A DNA stretch of 39,494 bases from Mesorhizobium sp. (GCA_004963905.1 SUGL01000049.1:1-39494); one strand, 5' to 3'; shown: positions 1 to 11,157, counted from the first letter of the stretch. A program made the numbers and translations. The notes: generated by a model from the letters alone, not told the origin.

Positions 1-124
1 GAGTAGGGGAGTAGGGGAGTAGGGGAGTGTTCAGCCACGATCCGCATTCACATTTCCATCCCCATTCGCTATTCGCTCCACAATTTCCCCCTACTCCCCT
101 ACTCCCTTATTCCCCTACTCCCTT
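1..124. repeat. TAGG-unit inverted repeat (8-bp units)
   Basis: The left arm (1-28) is three tandem copies of an 8-bp unit, TAGGGGAG. The right arm (about 88-124) is the same unit on the opposite strand, with one TTATTCCC variant. About 60 bp of unrelated sequence lies between, so transcripts could form a long imperfect stem. Because the unit length is not a multiple of three, TAG occurs in all three frames of the left arm (positions 4, 12, 20). A related 7-bp version is at 35704-35769. The left edge may be cut by the window. Confidence 0.75.
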
Positions 125-136
125 GGGACAGCCACA

Positions 137-1138
137 ATGCAACTCACTCTCGATCAGGCAAGAGGCCTATGCCGGATGGCAGCGCTCGGCGCTGGCGCCA
201 ACGAAGAGGCGGCGCAGTCGCTGACCGCTTCCATCATCGCCGCCGAAGCCGAGGGGCTGTCGACGGTCGGGCTCTCGCATTTCATCGACTATCTGGAGGC
301 GCTCGAAGCCGGCCGCATCGATGGCAATGCCGGCCCGGTAATCACCCGGCCGGCGCTCGCCGTCTATCTTTCCGACGCGCGCGGCGGGCTTGCCCATACC
401 GGCTTCGACCGCACGATCGACGATCTCGCCAAGGCGGCAAGGCTGTTCGGCGTCGCCATCTTCTCGCAGAAGAATGCCTATACCTGCGGCGCGCTCGGCT
501 ATTTCACCGGGCGGCTCGCCCAACTTGGCCTGGTCTCCTTCGCCGCCACCAACGGGCCGGCGGTGCTCGCAGGCTCCGGCTCGGTCAAGCCGGTCTATTG
601 CACCAACCCGATGTCCTTTGCGGCGCCCGCCGCGGACGGCCCGCCGCTCGTCATCGACCAGTCGTCAAGCGCCACCGCCTTCGTCAACATCCGCAAGGCG
701 GCCGAGGACGGCGAGAGGATTCCGGAAGGCTGGGCGCTGGACGCCAGCGGCAATCCGACCACCGATCCAGCGGCGGCGATGAAGGGCGCGATGCTCGCCT
801 TCGGCGGCCAGCGCGGCGCCAACATCGCCCTGATGGTCGAGGTGCTGGCGGCAGGCATTTCCGGCGCCAACTGGTCGCTCGACGCGCCATGGTTCTCCGG
901 TGGACCGGACAGCCCCGGAACCGGACTCTTCGTTCTGGCCATCGAGCCCAAGCTGCTCGACCCGGACTTCGAGCAGCGCATGAAGGGCCAGCTCGAGCGG
1001 CTGCGGCGGCGCTACGGCGTGCACATTCCCGGCCGTGCCCGCGCCGAGGCCGCGGAAAAGGCGACGGCGCGCGGCTTCGACGTTCCCAAGGCGGTCGTCC
1101 AGCGCATTTCCGAATTCGCCCAGCGCTATTCGGCCTGA
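137..1138 (+). CDS. Ldh_2 family NAD(P)-dependent oxidoreductase
   Basis: This 333-residue protein belongs to the malate/L-lactate dehydrogenase family (Ldh_2), which reduces 2-oxo or cyclic imino acids with NAD(P)H in the cytoplasm. Family landmarks are GLSHF near residue 46 (His48 is the likely catalytic His), a TNGP stretch, CTNPMSFAAP, a DQSSS block, the IPEGWALDASG segment and the GGQRGANIALMVEVL block near the C-terminus. Where many members have SNHxGAxGYY this one has NAYTCGALGYF, a variant I associate, tentatively, with cyclic-imine (piperideine/pyrroline carboxylate) reductases. The exact substrate is not readable. The ATG follows a weak GGGA. It lies just after the TAGG-unit repeat and ends about 250 bp before an intrinsic terminator. 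Confidence 0.85.
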   Translation: MQLTLDQARGLCRMAALGAGANEEAAQSLTASIIAAEAEGLSTVGLSHFIDYLEALEAGRIDGNAGPVITRPALAVYLSDARGGLAHTGFDRTIDDLAKAARLFGVAIFSQKNAYTCGALGYFTGRLAQLGLVSFAATNGPAVLAGSGSVKPVYCTNPMSFAAPAADGPPLVIDQSSSATAFVNIRKAAEDGERIPEGWALDASGNPTTDPAAAMKGAMLAFGGQRGANIALMVEVLAAGISGANWSLDAPWFSGGPDSPGTGLFVLAIEPKLLDPDFEQRMKGQLERLRRRYGVHIPGRARAEAAEKATARGFDVPKAVVQRISEFAQRYSA

Positions 1139-1620
1139 CCAAGACATCGCAACGAGGCGCGCATTTTCCCCGTGCGCCGTTGAACCTTTTCCCGCCCGGC
1201 AAACACCCATCTGCGGCACCCCACATCGCAGGCCGCAGAGGGTGGCTTGGGGCAGCGGCTTGCGGTTGGCGGCGCCGCGCCGGGCGTCCAGGGCCGGGGG
1301 CGGGCGTGAGCGCTTCACGCCGCCTTGATACCGTCTCAGGTCAGGCCGCCTCGTTGGACCCTGTTTTCGGCGCGAGCACTGCCCGGAAAACCCCGCTTCG
1401 GCGGGGTTTTCTGCATTCCCTGCCCTGGGCGCCGATCCTGCTCATCCTCGCCTCCTTGGCGGCAGCTGTCATTCGGCCGATGCATATCGGCAAGGCGTTC
1501 CGGCAGCGCTCAAAATTGGGGACCGGCGACACCCGGTCGCCCTTTGCCTTTGGCGCGAAACCGACTATGAACGCCTCTAGCCAAGCCCCATATCCTCGGG
1601 AAAGCGCGCCGGAGCCAGCC
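1139..1620. other. gene-free interval with hairpins; possible small RNA
   Basis: No convincing protein gene is seen. A 7-bp stem GGCGTGA/TCACGCC with a 5-nt loop lies at 1303-1321 and a textbook terminator at 1387-1410. The terminator is too far from the upstream stop codon to be an obvious 3' end for that gene, so a short untranslated transcript ending at 1410 is possible. I could not match it to a known RNA family. Confidence 0.35.
1387..1410. terminator. bidirectional intrinsic terminator
   Basis: AAAACCCCGC, a TTCG loop, then GCGGGGTTTT: a perfect 10-bp stem on a UUCG-type tetraloop with an A tract on one side and a T tract on the other. It would terminate transcription in both directions. 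Confidence 0.85.
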
Positions 1621-2604
1621 ATGACCGAAATCCTGCAAACCCCCAAGCTCGTCGTCGTCTTCGGCGGGTCCGGCTTTGTCGGCCGTCATGTCGTGCGGGC
1701 GCTCGCCAAGCGCGGCTACCGTATCCGCGTCGCCTGCCGGCGGCCCGATCTTGCCGGCCATGTGCAGCCGCTCGGCAATGTCGGCCAGATCCAGCCGGTG
1801 CAGGCCAATGTGCGCGTGCGCTGGTCCATCGACCGCGCCGTGCAGGGCGCCGACCATGTCGTCAATCTGGTCGCCATCCTGCATGAGACCGGCCGGCAGA
1901 AATTCGGGTCCGTGCACGAGTTCGGCGCGCGCGCCGTCGCCGAGGCCGCCCGCTCGGTCGGCGCCGGCCTCACGCATGTCTCGGCGCTCGGCGCCGATTT
2001 GCACTCGCCGTCCGGCTATGCCCGCACCAAGGCGCTCGGCGAGAAAGCGGTGTTCGAGACGATACCCGATGCCGTCATCTTCCGTCCGTCGATCAATTTC
2101 GGGCCGGAGGACAGCTTCTTCAACCGCTTTGCCGGCATGGCGCGCTACTCCCCCGTTCTGCCGCTGATCGGCGGCGGGCAGACAAAATTCCAGCCGGTCT
2201 ATGTCGGCGACGTCGCCGAGGCGATCGCGCGTTCGGTCGACGGCAACGTCAAGGGCGGCGAGATCTACGAGCTCGGCGGCCCGCAGGTGCTGACCTTCAA
2301 GGAATGCATGGAGGAGATGCTTGCCGTGATCGACCGCAGGCGGCTCCTGGTGCCGGTGCCGTGGTGGGTGGCGAACCTGCAGGCCTCGATCCTTCAGCTG
2401 CTGCCCAATCCGCTGCTGACCAAGGACCAGGTGTTGCAGCTGCGCGAGCACAACGTCGTCTCCGAAATCGCCGCCAAGGCGAACCGGACGCTCGGCGGCC
2501 TCGGCATCCAGCCGCAGGCGATCGCGACAATCTTGCCGAGCTATCTCTGGCGCTTCCGCGCCGCCGGCCAGTTCCAGCAGCGCCGGCCGATCGCCGATCG
2601 ATAG
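1621..2604 (+). CDS. NDUFA9-like NAD(P)-binding protein (atypical SDR)
   Basis: A 327-residue extended/atypical short-chain dehydrogenase fold protein of the complex I 39-kDa (NDUFA9) type. The nucleotide-binding glycine motif is GGSGFVG at residues 15-21. A YARTK sequence keeps the YxxxK pattern, and the segment running into RPSINFGPEDSFFNRFA is typical of this group. In mitochondria the homologue is a complex I accessory subunit; in bacteria the role is less certain and may be quinone- or membrane-associated redox work. ATG 1621 has GGAG about 8 bp upstream. An in-frame ATG at 1567 would add 18 residues of non-conserved sequence and has no good ribosome site. The gene is convergent with the P450, 21 bp away. 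Confidence 0.85.
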   Translation: MTEILQTPKLVVVFGGSGFVGRHVVRALAKRGYRIRVACRRPDLAGHVQPLGNVGQIQPVQANVRVRWSIDRAVQGADHVVNLVAILHETGRQKFGSVHEFGARAVAEAARSVGAGLTHVSALGADLHSPSGYARTKALGEKAVFETIPDAVIFRPSINFGPEDSFFNRFAGMARYSPVLPLIGGGQTKFQPVYVGDVAEAIARSVDGNVKGGEIYELGGPQVLTFKECMEEMLAVIDRRRLLVPVPWWVANLQASILQLLPNPLLTKDQVLQLREHNVVSEIAAKANRTLGGLGIQPQAIATILPSYLWRFRAAGQFQQRRPIADR

Positions 2605-2625
2605 ACCAATCAGGCGCGTTCCAAA

Positions 2626-3996
2626 TCAGACGCGCCGGGAAACCTGCATCGGCAGGCCGCCCTGCGGCTGCGTGGTCAGCTTCTGAACCGGCCAGGGCCG
2701 GGTTTCGGCCGTCACGTCGAAGCGGAAGCGCGACAGCAGGATCGCCAAAGCGATGATCGCCTCCTGCATGGCGAAGCTGGCGCCGATGCACACGCGCGGC
2801 CCGGCGCCGAATGGCAAATATTGGAAGCGGTCGATCCTGTCGCGATTTCCCGGATGGAAACGCTCCGGCATGAAGGCGTTCGGTCTGTCCCACAGCTTGC
2901 GGTGGCGGTGCACGACCCAGGGCATGACCAGCACGGCGGCGTATTTCGGGATATAGAGGCCGTTCCAGGTTTCCGGCTCGATCGGCTCGCGGTTGATCGA
3001 AGGCGCCGGCGGATAGAGCCTCAGCGCCTCCTCGAAGGCGGCGCGGGCGAGCGGCATGGCATCCAGCCACTTTGTCGGATCTGGCTCCCTTGCCAGCACC
3101 GCGTCGATCTCCTGCTCGATCCTGTCGCGCTCCCAGGGCGCCTCTGCGAGGCAATAGATCGTCCAGCCCAGCGCCCGCGCGGTGGTCTCGTGGCCGGCGC
3201 CGATGAAGGTGATGATGTTGTCCTCGACTTCCGAGCGGGTCAGCCCGTCCGGCCCCTCGGCCTTCAGGAGAAGCGTGAGGAAATCCTGCGGCACGCCGTC
3301 GGGATCGCGCTTCAGCCGCTCCTCGCGCATCTTCACCGTGCCGGCGACGATGTTGCGGAAATAGGCCATGGTCTTGCGGCCGCGAATGCGGGTGAAGCGC
3401 GGCAGCCATTCCGGCGCGCGCAGCAGGTCGAGCGGGTCGACGCGGCCCATGGTCTCGAACAGGCGGTCGATCTCCTTGGCGAAGCTGCCGGGCTCGCCGG
3501 CGATCTCGCCGGAAAACAGCGTCTCGGCAAGGATGTCGTAGGTGAGCAGCGTCATGTCGTGCGCGATGTCGGAGGTGCCGCCGGCCTCGTAGCGGGTGAC
3601 GAATTCCAGCGTGCGCTTCAGCATCGGCTCGGCGAAACCGAAGATGTGGCGCGGCGTGAACACCGGCGCCATCGCCTTGCGCGAGCGCCTCCAAACCTCG
3701 CCCTCGGCGGTGAGCAGCCCGTCGCGCAGGATCGGGCGCAGGATCAGCTGGCGCACCGTCGCCATCTTGTAGTTTTTGGCATTGTCGATCAGCACATGGC
3801 GGATCAGGCCCGGATCGTTGGCGATAACCAGCGGCCCACCGATGCCGGTCACCGAAATCCAGGGCTCGTTGTAGGTATGCTCGCCCCAGAGCTCGAGCGG
3901 GTTGCGGTAGACGATGCGCATCATCTCCAGCGTCGAAGGCGGCTCAGTGCGCGGCTTGGGCGCGGGCGGCACGAAGGGGGCGGGCTTGGTATCCAT
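2626..3996 (-). CDS. cytochrome P450
   Basis: A complete 456-residue soluble P450 monooxygenase with no N-terminal membrane anchor, as usual for bacterial forms. The I-helix oxygen-binding motif AGHETT is at 267-272, the K-helix ExxR is E323-R326 (EALR), the PERF segment is near 377-380, and the heme-binding loop FGAGPRVCIG at 396-405 has the thiolate ligand Cys403. All catalytic signatures are intact. The substrate cannot be read from sequence. ATG 3996 is chosen because GGAG lies 7 bp upstream; the in-frame ATG at 4002 is only 1 bp from the same GGAG. No ferredoxin or ferredoxin reductase gene is adjacent. The divergent neighbour is a flavin reductase, a possible but unproven electron partner. 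Confidence 0.93.
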   Translation of the reverse strand: MDTKPAPFVPPAPKPRTEPPSTLEMMRIVYRNPLELWGEHTYNEPWISVTGIGGPLVIANDPGLIRHVLIDNAKNYKMATVRQLILRPILRDGLLTAEGEVWRRSRKAMAPVFTPRHIFGFAEPMLKRTLEFVTRYEAGGTSDIAHDMTLLTYDILAETLFSGEIAGEPGSFAKEIDRLFETMGRVDPLDLLRAPEWLPRFTRIRGRKTMAYFRNIVAGTVKMREERLKRDPDGVPQDFLTLLLKAEGPDGLTRSEVEDNIITFIGAGHETTARALGWTIYCLAEAPWERDRIEQEIDAVLAREPDPTKWLDAMPLARAAFEEALRLYPPAPSINREPIEPETWNGLYIPKYAAVLVMPWVVHRHRKLWDRPNAFMPERFHPGNRDRIDRFQYLPFGAGPRVCIGASFAMQEAIIALAILLSRFRFDVTAETRPWPVQKLTTQPQGGLPMQVSRRV

Positions 3997-4180
3997 AAGC
4001 ATGCTCCGCTGGCAGCCAAATGTAATGCGCGGCAAAGCGGGCGTCCATGTGACCGAACGGCAAGCTGTCGATCGGCTCACCTCGCCGGAATGTGACCTGC
4101 GCCGGCGAATGCCTGCTTGTCGTCGATCGAGGCTTCCTCTAGTCACCAACGGATACTGCAAAGATCGAGGGAGCCCACCC

Positions 4181-4762
4181 GTGAAGCACCAGTTGAGCAT
4201 CATCATCGGCAGCACGCGGCCGGGACGCGCCGGTCCGATCTTTGCCGAGTGCCTGGAGGGTTTCGTGCGCGAGCATGGCAAGTTCGAGCCGGTGCTGACC
4301 GACATTGCCGCGTTCAAGCTGCCGCTGCTCGACGAGCCGCATCATCCGCGCTTGCGCAAATACGAGAACGAGCACACCAAGGCCTGGTCGAAGGCGATCG
4401 ACGCAGCCGACGCCTTCGTCTTCGTCGCGCCGGAGTACAACTACTTTGTCGCACCGGCCATTGTGAACGCGGTCGACTACCTGCTGCAGGAATGGCGCTA
4501 CAAGCCGGCCGCGATCTTCAGCTATGGCGGCGTTTCCGGTGGCTTGCGCGCAGCGCAGGCGCTGAAGCCGCTGCTGACCTCGGTCGGCGTCATGCCGATC
4601 CCGGAAGGCGTGGCGCTGCCCGCATACCGCACGCTGCTCGACCAGAATGGCGCGTACCATCCGAGCGAGCAGGTTCGCGGAGGCGCCAGGACGATGCTTG
4701 ACGAGCTGTTCCGCTGGAGCGAGGCGTTAAGGGGGCTGCGTACCGGCCTGCCCGCAGTCTAA
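4181..4762 (+). CDS. NADPH-dependent FMN reductase family protein
   Basis: A 193-residue flavodoxin-fold oxidoreductase (FMN_red family) that reduces FMN, quinones or azo/nitro compounds with NAD(P)H. The phosphate-binding loop is GSTRPGR at residues 10-16. The conserved isoalloxazine-side segment APEYNYFVAPAIVNAVDYL corresponds to the family PEYN...NAxD pattern, and SYGGVSGGLRA follows. I chose the GTG at 4181 because GAGGGAG sits about 8 bp upstream. The frame is open further upstream, but that would run into the divergent P450 start region and adds unconserved sequence. It is divergent from the P450 and upstream of gyrB on the same strand. Confidence 0.88.
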   Translation: MKHQLSIIIGSTRPGRAGPIFAECLEGFVREHGKFEPVLTDIAAFKLPLLDEPHHPRLRKYENEHTKAWSKAIDAADAFVFVAPEYNYFVAPAIVNAVDYLLQEWRYKPAAIFSYGGVSGGLRAAQALKPLLTSVGVMPIPEGVALPAYRTLLDQNGAYHPSEQVRGGARTMLDELFRWSEALRGLRTGLPAV

Positions 4763-4909
4763 ATTAGCAACGCTAGATCAGGGGCGAGGGCTGCGCTGCA
4801 TGGGAGCGTAGCTCGATCAACCTGCAAGCCACTCGCCGCACCCGGCCAGCGGCTCGCCGCGCCGGTTCACGGGAGCGCCTGTCGCCAAGCCGGCAAAATG
4901 GCCGCAAAC

Positions 4910-4938
4910 CTTGGAAAACCAGTCATTTGCGCCTATAT
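4910..4938 (+). promoter_or_regulatory. sigma70-type promoter of gyrB
   Basis: CTTGGA (4910-4915), a 17-bp spacer and CTATAT (4933-4938). This matches the rhizobial housekeeping consensus CTTGAC-N17-CTATAT at 4 of 6 and 6 of 6 positions. The predicted transcript start is near 4945, giving a leader of about 68 nt before gyrB. Confidence 0.6.
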
Positions 4939-5012
4939 CTAGGACATCAAAACGGCGCGATTCGCGGCCATTTTCCCGCGCCGGATCAGCAGCATCAATC
5001 AAACAGGTTTTC

Positions 5013-7484
<2,472 letters not shown>

Positions 7485-7513
7485 GCAGGTCAGGCCGACA
7501 GCCTTTTGCAACA

Positions 7514-7539
7514 AAAAGCCCGGCACGTGCCGGGCTTTT
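7514..7539. terminator. bidirectional intrinsic terminator between gyrB and pntB
   Basis: A perfect 26-bp palindrome: AAAAGCCCGGCAC followed directly by its complement ending in CTTTT. It lies 30 bp after the gyrB stop and 53 bp after the end of convergent pntB, so it can serve both. A second hairpin, CAACCTTCT/AGAAGGTTG with a TGC loop (7564-7584), lies between it and the pntB stop. Confidence 0.9.
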
Positions 7540-7591
7540 AGCAATGTCATGACGCCAGGCCGACAACCTTCTTGCAGAAGGTTGCGGCCGA

Positions 7592-8989
7592 TCAGTGATC
7601 CATGGCCTTGACGATTTCCTCGGTCATCTTCTTGGCGTCGCCGAGCAGCATCATGGTGCCGTCCTTGTAGAACAGCGTGTTGTCGATGCCGGCATAGCCG
7701 GAGCCAAGCGAGCGCTTGACGAAGAGGCAGGTGCGGGCCTTGTCGACGTCGAGGATCGGCATGCCGTAGATGGGCGAGGACTTGTCGTCGCGCGCGGAGG
7801 GGTTGGTCACGTCGTTGGCGCCGATGACATAGGCGACGTCGGCCTGCGCGAACTCGGAGTTGATGTCCTCGAGCTCGAACACCTCGTCATAGGGCACGTT
7901 GGCTTCGGCCAGAAGCACGTTCATGTGGCCGGGCATGCGGCCGGCGACCGGGTGGATGGCGTACTTTACCTCGACGCCGTTGGCCTTGAGCTTGTCGGCC
8001 ATCTCGCGCAGCGCGTGCTGCGCTTGGGCGACCGCCATGCCGTAGCCCGGCACGATGATGACCTTCTGCGCGTTCATCATCAGATAGGCGGCGTCGTCGG
8101 CCGAGCCCTGCTTGACGGTGCGCTCGATGCCGTCGCTGGCCGCCGCGACGGTCTCGCCGCCGAAGCCGCCGAGAATGACCGAGATGAAGCTCCGGTTCAT
8201 GCCCTTGCACATGATGTAGGACAGGATCGCACCGGAAGAGCCGACCAGCGCGCCGGTGATGATCAGCGCCAGGTTGCCGAGGGTGAAGCCCAGCGCGGCA
8301 GCCGCCCAGCCGGAATAGGAATTCAGCATCGACACCACGACCGGCATGTCGGCGCCGCCGATCGGGATGATCAGGAGCACGCCGAGCACCAGCGAGGCGG
8401 AGACGATCAGCCAGAAGACCAGCTTGGACTCGGTGGAGACGAGCAGCACGATCAGCACCACCAGGGCAACACCCAGCGCGATGTTGATCATGTGGCGGCC
8501 GCCGATCATGATCGGCTTGCCGGACATGCGGCCGTCGAGCTTGAGGAAGGCGATGACCGAGCCGGTGAAGGTGATGGCGCCGATGGCGACGCCAAGGCTC
8601 ATTTCGATGAGCGCCTGGGCGTGGATGTCGCCCGCCGTGCCGATGCCAAAACTTTCCGGCGCGTAGATGGCGGCCGCGGCCACCATGACGGCGGCGAAGC
8701 CGACGAGCGAGTGGAAGGCGGCGACCAGCTGCGGCATCGAGGTCATGGCGATGCGGCGCGCCACATAGGCGCCGACGCCGCCGCCGATGGCAAGTCCCAG
8801 CACGATCAGGCCGAAGCGGCCCGCCGAGGGCAGCGCCAGCGCCAGCGTGGTGCAAAGAGCGATGCCCATGCCGATCATGCCGTAGAGATTGCCCTGCCGG
8901 CTGGTGGTCGGGTGCGAAAGGCCACGCAGCGCCAGGATGAACAGAATGCCCGAGACCAGATAGAGGAAGGAAGCGAGATTGACGGTCAC
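7592..8989 (-). CDS. pntB: NAD(P) transhydrogenase subunit beta
   Basis: A 465-residue subunit of the proton-translocating transhydrogenase, which couples proton entry to hydride transfer from NADH to NADP+. The N-terminal half is a multi-helix membrane domain (dII), ending around the GNLALIITGALVGSSGAIL segment. The C-terminal dIII domain binds NADP(H), with the VPGYGMAVAQAQ fingerprint and the conserved GRMPGHMNVLLAEANVPYD stretch. The start is a GTG at 8989, 1 bp after the pntAb stop, so the two are translationally coupled. It is the last gene of the pntAa-pntAb-pntB operon. Confidence 0.96.
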   Translation of the reverse strand: MTVNLASFLYLVSGILFILALRGLSHPTTSRQGNLYGMIGMGIALCTTLALALPSAGRFGLIVLGLAIGGGVGAYVARRIAMTSMPQLVAAFHSLVGFAAVMVAAAAIYAPESFGIGTAGDIHAQALIEMSLGVAIGAITFTGSVIAFLKLDGRMSGKPIMIGGRHMINIALGVALVVLIVLLVSTESKLVFWLIVSASLVLGVLLIIPIGGADMPVVVSMLNSYSGWAAAALGFTLGNLALIITGALVGSSGAILSYIMCKGMNRSFISVILGGFGGETVAAASDGIERTVKQGSADDAAYLMMNAQKVIIVPGYGMAVAQAQHALREMADKLKANGVEVKYAIHPVAGRMPGHMNVLLAEANVPYDEVFELEDINSEFAQADVAYVIGANDVTNPSARDDKSSPIYGMPILDVDKARTCLFVKRSLGSGYAGIDNTLFYKDGTMMLLGDAKKMTEEIVKAMDH

Positions 8990-8990
8990 G

Positions 8991-9413
8991 TCACTTGTCC
9001 TTCTTCTTGTACATGGCGAGCATGCGCTGGGTGACGAGGAAGCCGCCGAAAATGTTGACCGAAACCAGCACCAGGGCGATGAAGCCGAAGCCCGCGGCAA
9101 GGCCGGAAGCCGCGATGCCGACGGCGAGCAGCGCGCCGACGACGATGACCGAGGAGATGGCGTTGGTGACGGCCATCAGCGGCGTGTGCAGCGCCGGTGT
9201 CACCGACCAGACGACATAGTAGCCGACGAAGATCGCCAGCACGAAGATGGCAAAGCGGAAGACGAAGGGATCGATGGCGCCGCCCGACAGAGCATGCGCC
9301 GCGTTGCCGGCAGCCTCGGCGCCGGCAGGCGCGTTGGCCAGGTCCTGCACGGCGAGGCGAACGGCGGCGGTCGCCTGATCGAGCTGGTCGAGGGCTTTCT
9401 GCAGCTGTTCCAT
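8991..9413 (-). CDS. pntAb: NAD(P) transhydrogenase subunit alpha part 2
   Basis: A 140-residue membrane protein corresponding to the C-terminal transmembrane part of E. coli PntA, which is a separate gene in alphaproteobacteria. About 55 polar residues are followed by three to four hydrophobic helices (PFVFRFAIFVLAIFVGYYVVW; ISSVIVVGALLAVGIAAS; FGFIALVLVSVNIFGGF) and a lysine-rich tail. The ATG at 9413 shares a base with the TGA of pntAa (TGATG), with AAGGGA about 7 bp upstream. An in-frame GTG at 9416 would add one residue. Confidence 0.94.
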   Translation of the reverse strand: MEQLQKALDQLDQATAAVRLAVQDLANAPAGAEAAGNAAHALSGGAIDPFVFRFAIFVLAIFVGYYVVWSVTPALHTPLMAVTNAISSVIVVGALLAVGIAASGLAAGFGFIALVLVSVNIFGGFLVTQRMLAMYKKKDK

Positions 9414-10693
9414 CACGCGGTCCCTTCTGGCTTGGACGAGGGCGACTTGGCGGCGGCAGGTTTTTTCGCCGCTGTCTTCTTCGCTGCAGGTTTGGACGAT
9501 GCGTCGGCGACCATCGTCGAGGCCGGGATTGCAGCCGGTTCCGTGCGCGGCGCCTCGGCCGCCTTGGCGAAATTGGGGTGCACGACCTTGCCGGCGTCGG
9601 TCAGCATCGTCGCCTTGACCAGTTCGTCGTCGCGCTTGATGGCAAGTGTCTTCGCCGTCTTGTCGACCATCGTCTCGAGGAAGGCGTAGAGGTTCTTGGC
9701 GTAGAGCAGCGAGGCCGATGCCGCGACACGACCAGGCACGTTGAGATGGCCGACGATCTTGACGCCGTTTTCCGTCGTGACGACCTTGCCGGGCACCGCG
9801 CCCTCGACATTGCCGCCGCGCTCGACGGCGAGGTCGACGATCACCGAGCCCGGCTTCATCGAGGCGACCATGGCGGCCGAGACCAGCTTCGGCGCCGGAC
9901 GGCCGGGAATCAGCGCCGTGGTGATGACGATGTCCTGCTTGGCGATGTGCTCGGCCGTGAGCGCCGCCTGCTTGGCCTGATATTCCTTCGACATTTCCTT
10001 GGCGTAGCCGCCGGCCGTCTCGGCCGCCTTGAACTCCTCGTCCTCGACCGCGAGGAACTTCGCGCCGAGCGACTGCACCTGCTCCTTCACCGCCGGGCGC
10101 ACGTCGGTGGCGGTGACGACGGCGCCGAGGCGGCGCGCGGTTGCGATCGCCTGCAGGCCGGCGACGCCGACGCCCATGATGAAGGCTCTCGCCGCCGGCA
10201 CGGTGCCGGCCGCCGTCATCATCATCGGCAGGGCGCGGTCATATTCGGCCGCCGCGTCGATCACCGCCTGGTAGCCGGCGAGATTGGCCTGCGAGGAGAG
10301 TACGTCCATCACCTGCGCGCGGGTGATGCGCGGCATGAACTCCATCGAGAAGGCGGTGATGCCGGCCTTGGCCATCGCGGCGACCGCCGCATCGTTGCCG
10401 TAGGGATCCATGATGGCGATGACGGCCGCGCCCGACTTGTAGCCCTTCAGCTCCGCGTCCGTCGGCCGGCGCACTTTCAGCACCACATCGGCCTTCGACG
10501 CGTCGGCAGCCTTGCCGATCGCGGCACCCGCCGTAGCAAACTCCTGATCGGTGATGCGTGAGCCGAGGCCCGCGCCCTTCTCGACGATCACCTCGAAGCC
10601 CAGGCCCACCAGCCGTTTCACCGTCTCAGGCGAAGCCGCGACACGCGGCTCGTTCGCGTCAAGCTCACGAGGGATGAATACCGTCTGCCCCAC
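9413..10693 (-). CDS. pntAa: NAD(P) transhydrogenase subunit alpha part 1
   Basis: A 426-residue soluble NAD(H)-binding dI domain related to alanine dehydrogenase. IPRELDANEPRVAASPETV at the N-terminus and the Rossmann segment MGVGVAGLQAIATARRLGAVV are diagnostic, as is the VDLAVERGGN block. The start is GTG 10693 with AGGA 7 bp upstream; the nearby ATG at 10698 is out of frame. Unusually, the last 28 or so residues form a lysine/alanine-rich low-complexity tail containing AAKKTAAKKPAAAK, absent from the core family fold. It overlaps pntAb by one base. Confidence 0.96.
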   Translation of the reverse strand: MGQTVFIPRELDANEPRVAASPETVKRLVGLGFEVIVEKGAGLGSRITDQEFATAGAAIGKAADASKADVVLKVRRPTDAELKGYKSGAAVIAIMDPYGNDAAVAAMAKAGITAFSMEFMPRITRAQVMDVLSSQANLAGYQAVIDAAAEYDRALPMMMTAAGTVPAARAFIMGVGVAGLQAIATARRLGAVVTATDVRPAVKEQVQSLGAKFLAVEDEEFKAAETAGGYAKEMSKEYQAKQAALTAEHIAKQDIVITTALIPGRPAPKLVSAAMVASMKPGSVIVDLAVERGGNVEGAVPGKVVTTENGVKIVGHLNVPGRVAASASLLYAKNLYAFLETMVDKTAKTLAIKRDDELVKATMLTDAGKVVHPNFAKAAEAPRTEPAAIPASTMVADASSKPAAKKTAAKKPAAAKSPSSKPEGTA

Positions 10694-10779
10694 CGCATGA
10701 TCCTTTCGGCTGGAACCTCGATACGCAAGGCGTCGGCCGGGACCTCCAGCGAGACGTCGAACGCAATCGCTTGGAAAGA

Positions 10780-11004
10780 CTAACGCAGAATGAAATAGCC
10801 GACGGCCATGATCAGGATGAACAGGATGGTCGCCGAGAAGAAGCCACCCGCGAAGAAGCCAAAGGCCATGGCCAACAGGAGGGCGGCGCAGACGAGCGAA
10901 CCGTATTTGGCGAGCGCGAGGAATGCCTTGTAGGTGCGATCATGCTCGGCATAGTCCATCTGCGCACCCAGTTCGACAGGACCGGTCGGCGTGTGATCAG
11001 CCAT
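10780..11004 (-). CDS. aa3-type cytochrome c oxidase subunit IV (bacterial)
   Basis: A 74-residue protein of the alphaproteobacterial COX4 family. It has a short polar N-terminus with the family-typical MDYAEHDRTYKAFLALAKYG, then one or two hydrophobic stretches (LVCAALLLAMAFGFF; ATILFILIMAVGYFIL). It is a small accessory subunit of the aa3 terminal oxidase in the inner membrane. ATG 11004 has AAGGGG about 8 bp upstream. It is 86 bp upstream of pntAa on the same strand and may be co-transcribed, linking respiration with transhydrogenation. Confidence 0.88.
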   Translation of the reverse strand: MADHTPTGPVELGAQMDYAEHDRTYKAFLALAKYGSLVCAALLLAMAFGFFAGGFFSATILFILIMAVGYFILR

Positions 11005-11157
11005 TAGGAATACCCCTTCGAAAATGCCTTCGAGGCACATAGCGAAAAGCCAGGGCAAGAGCAATGGCGCTATTGACGCACGGCCGGCGACAACAGCCAA
11101 ATGAAAGTTGAAATTCGGACGGCGCGCTCTCACCGCGACGGAGAGCGTTAACGACCT

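Noticed and set aside
169..1620. Open plus-strand frame spanning the Ldh_2 gene and joining the NDUFA9-like gene, which would make an 811-residue protein
   Set aside because: The upstream part overlaps the Ldh_2 gene in another frame and has arginine-rich composition typical of a GC-rich shadow frame. The conserved protein starts at 1621 with a ribosome site.
3997..4317. N-terminal extension of the cytochrome P450
   Set aside because: It overlaps the divergent flavin reductase start and lacks P450 similarity; MDTKP at 3996 has the best ribosome site.
7487..7584. Short near-direct repeat CAGGCCGACAxCCTT around the gyrB terminator as a mobile element trace
   Set aside because: Only about 20 bp and two copies; no target duplication or other element structure.
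7595..9034. 479-codon plus-strand frame rich in His, Asp and Glu, opposite pntB
   Set aside because: Antisense translation of a conserved membrane protein; the composition is a complement artefact.
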